A stretch of 10,132 nucleotides of DNA from an uncultured Helicobacter sp. (GTDB lineage Bacteria; Campylobacterota; Campylobacteria; Campylobacterales; Helicobacteraceae): the NCBI GenBank assembly GCA_944325475.1, contig CALVAF010000188.1, positions 1-10,132 on the forward strand, read 5' to 3'. Positions 5,202-10,132 of the stretch are shown piece after piece (the stretch's first letter is position 1; the number at the start of each line of letters is the position of its first letter). The position numbers and the translations under genes were made by a program. Below the pieces are notes generated by a model that saw nothing but the letters and a program-made list of their open reading frames with translations, was not told where the DNA came from and ran no database searches.

Positions 5202-7082
5202 ATGGGAAAAGTATTAGGAATTGACTTAGGAACAACAAACTCAGCAATGGCGATTTTTGAAGGGAATGAAGCAAAAATCATTGCCAACAAAGAAGGTAAA
5301 AACACCACCCCTTCAGTAGTGGCTTTTACCGATAAAGGCGAGATTTTAGTTGGCGACCCTGCCAAAAGACAAGCCATTACCAATCCAGAAAAAACCATCT
5401 ATTCTATTAAAAGAATCATGGGGTTAATGTTTAATGAAGACAAAGCCCAAGAAGCTAAAAAACGCCTTCCTTATAAGGTTGTAGATAGAAATGGGGCGTG
5501 TGCCATTGAGATTGCAGGCAAAGTCTATACGCCTCAAGAGATTTCTGCTAAGATTTTAATGAAACTTAAAGCCGATGCAGAAAGCTATCTGGGCGAGGAA
5601 GTTACAGAGGCTGTTATTACCGTGCCTGCTTATTTCAATGACGCACAAAGAAAAGCCACCAAAGAAGCCGGAACGATTGCAGGGCTCAATGTGCTAAGAA
5701 TCATCAACGAGCCCACTTCTGCAGCGCTTGCCTATGGGCTAGACAAAAAACAAGCCGAAAAAATCGTGGTGTATGACTTAGGAGGCGGGACTTTTGATGT
5801 TACCGTGCTAGAAACTGGCGATAATGTCGTAGAAGTGCTTGCCACCGGAGGAGATGCGTTTTTGGGCGGAGATGACTTTGATAATGCCATTATTGACTGG
5901 GCGGCAAAAGAGTTTGAAAATGAGAATGGAATCAATTTAAAAAACGATGTTATGGCGCTCCAAAGGCTAAAAGAAGCAGCAGAAAATGCTAAAAAAGAGC
6001 TAAGCAGCGCGCAAGAAACTGAAATCAACCTGCCTTTCATCACCGCTGATTCAAGCGGTCCAAAGCACTTAGTCAAAAAAATCAGCCGTGCTAAATTTGA
6101 ATCACTCATTGAATCTTATATTAACCAAACTATCAACAAAATTGGCGATGTCATCAATGATGCAGATTTAAGCAAAGGCGATATTGCAGAAGTCGTAATG
6201 GTAGGTGGCTCTACAAGAATCCCAAAAGTCCAAGAGAGAGTGGAGGAATTTATCGGCAAAGGGCTTAATAAATCTGTCAATCCCGATGAAGTTGTAGCCA
6301 TTGGTGCAGCGATTCAAGGTGGAGTATTAAAAGGCGATGTCAAAGATGTTCTATTGCTTGATGTTACGCCCCTTAGCTTAGGGATTGAAACGCTTGGCGG
6401 CGTGATGACAAAAATCATCGAGAGAGGCACGACAATTCCGGTTAAGAAAAATCAAGTATTCTCTACTGCTGAAGACAATCAACCAGCTGTAACCATTCAA
6501 GTTTTACAAGGGGAGAGAGAATTAGCAAGAGACAATAAAGTGTTAGGGAATTTTGAATTAAGCGGAATCCCAGCTGCACCACGAGGTGTGCCACAAATTG
6601 AAGTTACTTTTGATATTGATGCTAATGGAATCCTAACTGTGAGTGCTAAAGACAAAGCCACTGGCAAAGCCCAAGAAATCAAAATTACTGGTTCTAGCGG
6701 GTTATCTGATTCTGAAATTGAAAAAATGGTTAAAGATGCCGAGCTTAACAAAGAAGAGGACAAAAAGAAAAAAGAGGCTATTGAAATCCGCAATCAAGCC
6801 GATAGCCTTGTGTATCAGACACAAAAAAGCCTTGATGAGATGAAAGACAAAATTGATTCTAGCGAGGCAGAAAAAATCCAAAATGCAATTAACGACCTAC
6901 AAGCGACTTTAAAAAATGAAAATGCCACCAAAGAGGAAATCGAATCCAAAGTAAAAGCCCTCACAGAAGTAAGCCACAAACTCGCTGAAGCAATGTATCA
7001 AAAAGACCAAAACGCTCAACAAGGTGGTAACACACAGCAAAAGAAAAAAGATGATGATGTCATCGATGCTGAAGTCGAATAA
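5202..7082 (+). CDS. dnaK: DnaK, Hsp70 chaperone
   Basis: This 626-residue Hsp70 binds exposed hydrophobic segments of unfolded proteins in an ATP-driven cycle with DnaJ and GrpE. The ATPase domain (about 1-380) has the phosphate-1 motif GIDLGTTNS (6-14), phosphate-2 VYDLGGGTFDV (190-200), GGDDFD (222-227) and the adenosine motif VVMVGGSTRIPKVQ (331-344). The interdomain linker VLLLDVTP (383-390) leads to the substrate domain and then a helical lid. A Gln-rich tail ends in DDDVIDAEVE, a usual bacterial DnaK ending. No key residue is missing. AAAGGAT stands before the ATG, 22 bp after grpE, so the two genes share a transcript. A hairpin follows the stop directly. Confidence 0.98.
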   Translation: MGKVLGIDLGTTNSAMAIFEGNEAKIIANKEGKNTTPSVVAFTDKGEILVGDPAKRQAITNPEKTIYSIKRIMGLMFNEDKAQEAKKRLPYKVVDRNGACAIEIAGKVYTPQEISAKILMKLKADAESYLGEEVTEAVITVPAYFNDAQRKATKEAGTIAGLNVLRIINEPTSAALAYGLDKKQAEKIVVYDLGGGTFDVTVLETGDNVVEVLATGGDAFLGGDDFDNAIIDWAAKEFENENGINLKNDVMALQRLKEAAENAKKELSSAQETEINLPFITADSSGPKHLVKKISRAKFESLIESYINQTINKIGDVINDADLSKGDIAEVVMVGGSTRIPKVQERVEEFIGKGLNKSVNPDEVVAIGAAIQGGVLKGDVKDVLLLDVTPLSLGIETLGGVMTKIIERGTTIPVKKNQVFSTAEDNQPAVTIQVLQGERELARDNKVLGNFELSGIPAAPRGVPQIEVTFDIDANGILTVSAKDKATGKAQEIKITGSSGLSDSEIEKMVKDAELNKEEDKKKKEAIEIRNQADSLVYQTQKSLDEMKDKIDSSEAEKIQNAINDLQATLKNENATKEEIESKVKALTEVSHKLAEAMYQKDQNAQQGGNTQQKKKDDDVIDAEVE

Positions 7083-7106
7083 ATCCTAGCCTTTTGGGCT
7101 TGGATT
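7082..7106 (+). terminator. Hairpin directly after dnaK, likely terminator
   Basis: AATCCTAGCC, loop TTTTG, GGCTTGGATT: a ten-pair stem with a single T-T mismatch, beginning inside the dnaK stop codon. It is followed by only a short TTT and no long U-tract, so termination may be partial. Weak U-tracts are common in this phylum. It could also protect the 3' end of the mRNA. Confidence 0.55.
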
Positions 7107-7134
7107 TACTACCCCAAATCTTACAAAACTTTAT

Positions 7135-7263
7135 TTAATATTCTACAAATTCATCTAGCTCCACATTTGCAAATTGCTCTTTTAATTCATGCGATTCTAC
7201 AATGTCATTACAAAGGTTTTGACGTGCACACAAATGGAGATTCATCAACACTTGCAAATCCAT
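7135..7263 (-). CDS. Small hypothetical protein, 42 residues
   Basis: A 42-codon minus-strand frame starts at ATG 7263 and ends at TAA 7135. It contains MDLQVLMNLHLCARQNLCND at its start and ends ELDEFVEY, so it has a mixed N-terminal half with two cysteines and an acidic C-terminal half. Composition is protein-like (balanced acidic and basic residues). The open frame extends 14 codons upstream of the ATG to a stop at about 7306, with a plausible hydrophobic stretch (GLFCCLDWILV), so it may be the end of a longer gene broken by a frameshift near 7300. The Shine-Dalgarno is weak (GGA about nine bases upstream). Family unknown. Confidence 0.3.
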   Translation of the reverse strand: MDLQVLMNLHLCARQNLCNDIVESHELKEQFANVELDEFVEY

Positions 7264-7370
7264 AACTAAAATCCAATCAAGACAACAAAATAAACCTTCT
7301 TGATAACATTAATTTTATGGAATCAAACACACAAACTTCTCTAAAAATATCAACTCCATTAGTTTCTTTT

Positions 7371-7421
7371 CAAAAAAAGGGCAAGGGGACTTAATGACAC
7401 TCCAAAAAAGGAAGGGGATTA
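7371..7421. repeat. Imperfect direct repeat pair
   Basis: CAAAAAAAGGG-CAAGGGGACTTA at 7371-7393 and CAAAAAAGG-AAGGGGATTA at 7403-7421 are similar with small gaps, offset by 32 bases. Function unknown; G-runs on the plus strand are unusual against the AT-rich background. Too short to assign to a known repeat. Confidence 0.3.
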
Positions 7422-7474
7422 GGTGATTGTAATTGTGGAATCAAAGGCGGTGTAGTGCATGATTACAAAAAATA

Positions 7475-7635
7475 CAATGACAAGGCAATCCACAAACAAA
7501 TAAAACCCAAAAAGATTAAAGCCAAATCCATAAAGAACCAATTAATCGTGGATTTTTCACTCCAACTACGCCTCAATACCAACAAATTGCAAGTATGGAT
7601 AAGCATACTTGCAGTCGTTTCACTCCGCAATGACA
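7475..7635. repeat. Repeat-like block bounded by CAATGACA direct repeats
   Basis: CAATGACA occurs at 7475-7482 and 7628-7635 in the same orientation. The left copy continues AAGGCAATCCAC and the right copy is preceded by GTCGTTTCACTCCG. On the minus strand the right end reads TGTCATTGCGGAGTGAAACG. From memory this closely resembles a short repeat (CATTGCGA...GTGAAACGAC...GCAATCC) scattered in many bacterial genomes and often mis-annotated as small proteins ending in SLRND. A second TTTCACTCC lies near 7555. The block holds a perfect stem-loop, listed separately. An open frame runs through it (GTG 7455 to TAA 7673) but half of it is this repeat, so it is not called as a gene. Repeat status needs genome-wide matching. 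Confidence 0.45.
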
Positions 7636-7977
7636 TAGCAGAAGTTTTAGCAACAGAGATTTGTAAAATCTAATCGTCTTTATAGGAGTTTTCTCATGTA
7701 GTGATTTTGAAATGCAGATAATAATCTCTTGGCTTTTAGCTTCGCTAATGTTTTGGTAATTCCCAACATGCCAATGCCATTGATTAGCGACAGCTTGAAA
7801 TTTTTTGCAGTTTGGGAGAAGGGTTGGAATAACCTCTTCTTTAAATCCATCCCAAAAAAAATAATCTCAACTTGGATAATCCCCATAAGGTTACCATTAC
7901 TTTGTTTATGCAAATATTTGCTAACTTAATTTCACAGATTAACTTGCATATTCCCTTATTGCTTGTTCTAACTTCAT
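7573..7977 (-). pseudogene. Decayed gene of unknown family
   Basis: A minus-strand start at ATG 7977 has a good GGAG site nine bases upstream (7987-7990) and reads MKLEQAIREYAS before a TAA at 7939-7941. About 70 bases on, the same frame resumes as PYGDYPS, a TGA at 7867-7869, then DYFFWDGFKEEVIPTL and a 97-codon open stretch to 7573. This includes FQAVANQWHWHVGNYQNISE and AKSQEIIICISKSLHEKTP. Bridging pieces (LICEIKLANICINK, then KQSNGN) lie in the other two frames, as expected from two compensating frameshifts. The TGA probably replaced a TGG. Another frame (7680-7913) is also open but Lys/Leu-rich with almost no acidic residues, so it looks like a shadow. The 3' end runs into the repeat block, so the original end is uncertain. 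I do not recognise the protein. Confidence 0.4.
7588..7613. repeat. Perfect 10-bp inverted repeat (stem-loop)
   Basis: TGCAAGTATG, loop GATAAG, CATACTTGCA: ten perfect base pairs with a six-base loop. It lies inside the repeat-like block and within the open frame at the end of the decayed gene. There is no U-tract on either side, so it is not a standard terminator. It may be the structured core of a dispersed palindromic repeat. Confidence 0.75.
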
Positions 7978-7983
7978 GTGCGC

Positions 7984-8094
7984 TTACTCCGTTATCTCTG
8001 AATTTTCTTTCATCAACTTATTGATTTTCTTAATCCTAGGGAAATCTTTAAGCCTATAAGATTCTCTTTTTATTCTTATCTTATTTGCTTTCAT
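7984..8094 (-). CDS. Small basic hypothetical protein, 36 residues, upstream of the decayed gene
   Basis: The minus-strand frame ATG 8094 to TAA 7984 gives a Lys/Arg-rich peptide with MKANKIRIKRESYRLKDF near its start and MKENSEITE at its end. The frame is open further upstream to about 8147 (possible TTG start at 8142, about 52 residues, adding EKEEFLLVLRGLIKIM). The Shine-Dalgarno for either start is poor. Its last codons contain the GGAG used by the next gene start at 7977, so the two once formed a coupled pair, downstream of leuC by 70 bases. A small basic protein before a larger gene recalls toxin-antitoxin or phage-derived pairs, but nothing specific identifies it. It may itself be a remnant. 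Confidence 0.27.
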   Translation of the reverse strand: MKANKIRIKRESYRLKDFPRIKKINKLMKENSEITE

Positions 8095-8164
8095 TATCTT
8101 TATCAAGCCCCTAAGCACAAGCAAAAATTCTTCTTTTTCCAATAATCATCATAATTAATGCTTT

Positions 8165-9430
8165 CTATTCTCGTGGGTCAGCAATCCTACCCTCTATGGC
8201 ACTCATAGCCGCCACTGCAGAGTTTGCCAAATACACTTCAGAACTTCTTGCTCCCATCCGCCCCACAAAATTGCGATTCGTTGTTGAGACACAACGCTCA
8301 TTATCACCCAAAATCCCCATATACCCGCCAAGACAAGCCCCACAAGTCGGGTTAGAAATCAACGCCCCTGATTCTAATAAAATATCAATATAGCCAAGCT
8401 TATGAGCTTCTTTATAGATAGCTTGGGTACCCGGTGTGATGATGAGGCGGACATCTTGATGCACCTTTTTGCCTTTCAAAATCTCACTAGCGATTTTCAA
8501 ATCTCCCAATCGCCCATTTGTGCAACTCCCAATAAAAACTTGGTCGATTTTCAAATCATCTTCTACTGCTTTAGAAATGCTTTTACCATTGCTTGGCAAA
8601 AACGGATATGCCACCACCGGCTCTAAAACGCTAATATCAATTCTCAAAGTCTGGGTGTAACTTGCATCCTCATCAGAATGAAATTCCCTAGGCTTAGCGC
8701 GCAACCCCTTGCGTGAATCCAAAAACTCGCGCGTAATCCTATCAGGAGCGATGATTCCATTCTTTGCCCCCGCTTCAATTGCCATATTACACAACGAAAA
8801 TCTATCATCCATACTAAGATACTCAATCCCCTCCCCACCAAACTCCAAAGTCTGATACAACGCCCCATCAACGCCAATTTGCCTTATCACTTCCAAAATC
8901 AAATCTTTACCATAAATATGCCTAGCAGGCTTACCGACAAACTCTACTTTAATCGCGCTTGGAATCTTAAACCAATTTTTCCCCGTAATCATCGCATAGG
9001 CTAAATCTGTGCTTCCCATACCCGTGCTAAATGCCCCCAAAGCCCCATGCGTGCAAGTGTGCGAATCCGCTCCAATAATCACATCACCACTCACAACCAA
9101 GCCCTTTTCTGGCAAAAGCGCGTGTTCTATCCCCATATCCTTTTCATCAAAAAAATGTTTCAAATTATGCTTTTTAGCAAAATCACGGCTGATTTTAGCT
9201 TGATTGGCACTTGCAATATCTTTAGCCGGAATAAAATGGTCCATCACAATACAGAATCCATCAGGATTAGCGAGTTTCTCTGCCCCACTTTGCTCAAATG
9301 CCTTGATAGATAAAGGCGTGGTAATGTCATTCCCAATCACCATATCAATGGCACAATCCACAATCTCCCCTGCATACACCTTTTTACCCACATGTTCTGA
9401 AAAAATTTTTTCGGTAATTGTTTGTCCCAT
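8165..9430 (-). CDS. leuC: LeuC, 3-isopropylmalate dehydratase large subunit
   Basis: This 421-residue aconitase-family subunit isomerises 2-isopropylmalate to 3-isopropylmalate in leucine synthesis, in the cytosol, together with LeuD. The three [4Fe-4S] cysteines are present: Cys303 in FIGSCTNGR, and Cys363 and Cys366 in NPTCGACLGG. Other family blocks are MDHFIPAK (63-70), GADSHTCTHGALGAF (120-134) and TTNRNFVGRMG (383-393). At 421 residues it belongs to the shorter type found in Campylobacterota, archaea and Thermotoga rather than the approximately 466-residue E. coli type. The ATG lies 2 bp after the hisG stop and its AAAGGAT site is inside the last hisG codons, so translation is probably coupled. 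No leuD follows; the next 1.1 kb is decayed DNA. Some short LeuC proteins act on related substrates, so leucine specificity is inferred. Confidence 0.92.
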   Translation of the reverse strand: MGQTITEKIFSEHVGKKVYAGEIVDCAIDMVIGNDITTPLSIKAFEQSGAEKLANPDGFCIVMDHFIPAKDIASANQAKISRDFAKKHNLKHFFDEKDMGIEHALLPEKGLVVSGDVIIGADSHTCTHGALGAFSTGMGSTDLAYAMITGKNWFKIPSAIKVEFVGKPARHIYGKDLILEVIRQIGVDGALYQTLEFGGEGIEYLSMDDRFSLCNMAIEAGAKNGIIAPDRITREFLDSRKGLRAKPREFHSDEDASYTQTLRIDISVLEPVVAYPFLPSNGKSISKAVEDDLKIDQVFIGSCTNGRLGDLKIASEILKGKKVHQDVRLIITPGTQAIYKEAHKLGYIDILLESGALISNPTCGACLGGYMGILGDNERCVSTTNRNFVGRMGARSSEVYLANSAVAAMSAIEGRIADPRE

Positions 9431-9432
9431 TT

Positions 9433-10047
9433 TTAATCCTTTCTAAAATTTTTAAAATATTTTTGAATCTCCAAAATTTCCTTTTTTTGCGCATAAAAGC
9501 TATTAGGATTTGCGACCAAATACGCACTCACCTCCATAATCACCGCATCGATTTTAAGGTGATTCTGCCTTAGCGTGCTGCCCGTCTCTACCAAATCCAC
9601 AATCGCATCTGCCATTCCTACAAGCGGAGCTAATTCAATCGAACCATAAAGCTTGATAATATCAACGCTAATGGCTTTTTTAGCAAAATAAGCTTTGGTG
9701 ATATTTTCCATTTTGGTGGCAATCTTTAAATTTGGCTTGGAGAAATCTAGCACCACATTCTCTGGCGAACCAATGGCAACCTTACACTTCCCAAATCCCA
9801 AATCTAATAACCTCACCAAATGGCTTTGCTTCTCTTCTAAAACATCTAAGCCCACAATGCCGACATCTGCTGCACCCCGCTCCACATATACAGGCACATC
9901 TTGGCTTCTAACCAACATAAACTCAAAGTTATCCTTTTTTAAAATTAATTTCCTATCCTCAAAGTCCAAAGAGTTTTGTAAAAAACCTTCAAAAACTTTC
10001 AATGCCTCTTGTGCGATTCTACCCTTTGGCAATGCGATTTTTATCAT
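9433..10047 (-). CDS. hisG: HisG, ATP phosphoribosyltransferase catalytic subunit (short form)
   Basis: This 204-residue enzyme joins ATP and PRPP to make phosphoribosyl-ATP, the first and feedback-controlled step of histidine synthesis. Motifs include the opening IKIALPKGRI (2-11), GAADVGIVGLDVLEE (58-72) and the PRPP loop DAIVDLVETGSTLRQN (147-162). It ends near 204 and lacks the C-terminal regulatory domain of the roughly 300-residue long form, such as that of C. jejuni. Short HisG is active only with the HisRS-like partner HisZ, which therefore should exist in this genome. The ATG has AAAGGA about nine bases upstream and overlaps the stop of the preceding gene (ATGA). It is 2 bp from leuC, an unusual mixed his-leu pairing. 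Confidence 0.95.
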   Translation of the reverse strand: MIKIALPKGRIAQEALKVFEGFLQNSLDFEDRKLILKKDNFEFMLVRSQDVPVYVERGAADVGIVGLDVLEEKQSHLVRLLDLGFGKCKVAIGSPENVVLDFSKPNLKIATKMENITKAYFAKKAISVDIIKLYGSIELAPLVGMADAIVDLVETGSTLRQNHLKIDAVIMEVSAYLVANPNSFYAQKKEILEIQKYFKNFRKD

Positions 10048-10132
10048 AAATGGATTCCTTTGGGGGTAATTTTTTGTGCAATAATATTTTGCATTCCTTT
10101 AAAAATAAGTAAATCATCATAAATTGCATTTT
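10044..10132 (-). CDS. C-terminal end of an unidentified gene overlapping hisG (partial)
   Basis: The minus strand has an open frame from the right edge to TGA at 10044-10046. It gives 28 residues including YDDLLIFKGMQNIIAQKITP and ending KGIHL. Its TGA overlaps the hisG ATG by two bases (ATGA), the hallmark of translational coupling. Because short-form HisG needs HisZ and hisZ often lies just ahead of hisG, this may be the end of hisZ, but the tail alone has no motif to prove it. Confidence 0.55.
   Translation of the reverse strand, partial: NAIYDDLLIFKGMQNIIAQKITPKGIHL

Larger units (their letters stand above)
7083..8164. other. 1.1-kb convergent intergenic region with decayed sequence
   Basis: This stretch separates the end of dnaK (plus) from the end of leuC (minus). 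No long intact gene with a good start is present. From left to right it holds the dnaK hairpin, a 42-codon minus ORF (7135-7263), a pair of imperfect direct repeats (7371-7393 and 7403-7421), a repeat-like block with a stem-loop (7475-7635), a broken minus-strand gene (7573-7977) and a 36-codon minus ORF (7984-8094). No tRNA, rRNA or transposase was recognised. The picture is of an accessory insertion that has decayed between two stable operons. Confidence 0.6.

Noticed and set aside
5732..6109. Long minus-strand open frame inside dnaK (and similar ones in leuC, hisG and metN)
   Set aside because: They lie opposite clearly real, motif-bearing genes and have Ser/Leu-rich antisense composition without ribosome sites.
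7455..7673. Plus-strand open frame of 72 codons from GTG, with AGGCGG upstream
   Set aside because: Its second half is the repeat-like block and stem-loop, ending in the SLRND-type sequence typical of mis-annotated repeats. The first half is very Lys-rich and resembles no protein I know.
7680..7913. Minus-strand open frame of 77 codons containing KQSNGN
   Set aside because: Beyond its first few codons it is Lys/Leu-rich with almost no acidic residues, like a shadow. The alternative frame over the same DNA is more protein-like and continues further.
7939..8164. Region after leuC as a leuD remnant
   Set aside because: None of the LeuD hallmarks (NIDTDxIIP, NFGCGSSREHA) can be seen in any frame; the fragments are unlike LeuD.
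1..10132. CRISPR array, tRNA or rRNA genes, transposase
   Set aside because: No regularly spaced repeats, no cloverleaf with a T-loop motif, no rRNA-like block and no recognisable transposase motif were seen on either strand.

Overview
The window looks like chromosome from a Campylobacterota species, most likely a non-pylori (enterohepatic-type) Helicobacter or close relative. The DNA is AT-rich, intergenic gaps are short, GrpE and DnaK look like those of this group, and Shine-Dalgarno sites are mostly AAGGA. Helicobacter pylori itself lacks leucine and histidine synthesis genes, whereas this window carries leuC and hisG. The genus is an inference; nothing here (such as rRNA) settles the species.

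Region by region: (1) 1-317 holds the last 36 codons of a plus-strand gene that reads as ribulose-phosphate 3-epimerase, then about 200 bases with what may be the frameshifted remains of another gene. (2) 318-4280 is a tightly spaced minus-strand run of five genes. In transcription order these are a secreted M23 (LytM-type) peptidase, a class II aldolase/adducin-fold protein that seems to lack its metal-binding histidines, and the methionine ABC importer metN-metI-metQ. Gaps between genes are 11-49 bases. (3) 4281-4639 is a divergent control region. On the plus strand it holds a perfect-consensus sigma-70 promoter (TTGACA, 17 bp, TATAAT) overlaid by a HAIR-like HspR operator. (4) 4640-7082 is grpE-dnaK, followed directly by a hairpin. 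The hrcA gene, which precedes grpE in H. pylori and C. jejuni, is absent here and I see no CIRCE element. (5) 7083-8164 is 1.1 kb between convergent operons with no convincing intact gene. It holds a 42-codon ORF, a repeat-like block with a perfect 10-bp stem-loop, a 36-codon ORF and a decayed minus-strand gene. (6) 8165-10132 is a minus-strand biosynthetic run: an unidentified gene end overlapping hisG (short form), which lies 2 bp from leuC. No leuD follows leuC.

How the genes work together: MetNIQ imports methionine. GrpE is the nucleotide exchange factor for DnaK, and both are probably heat-inducible through HspR release. HisG catalyses the first step of histidine synthesis but needs HisZ from elsewhere. 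LeuC needs a LeuD partner encoded elsewhere. The best candidates for something undescribed are the decayed gene and small ORFs at 7573-8094, the aldolase-fold protein without zinc ligands, and the simplified HspR-only heat-shock operon.
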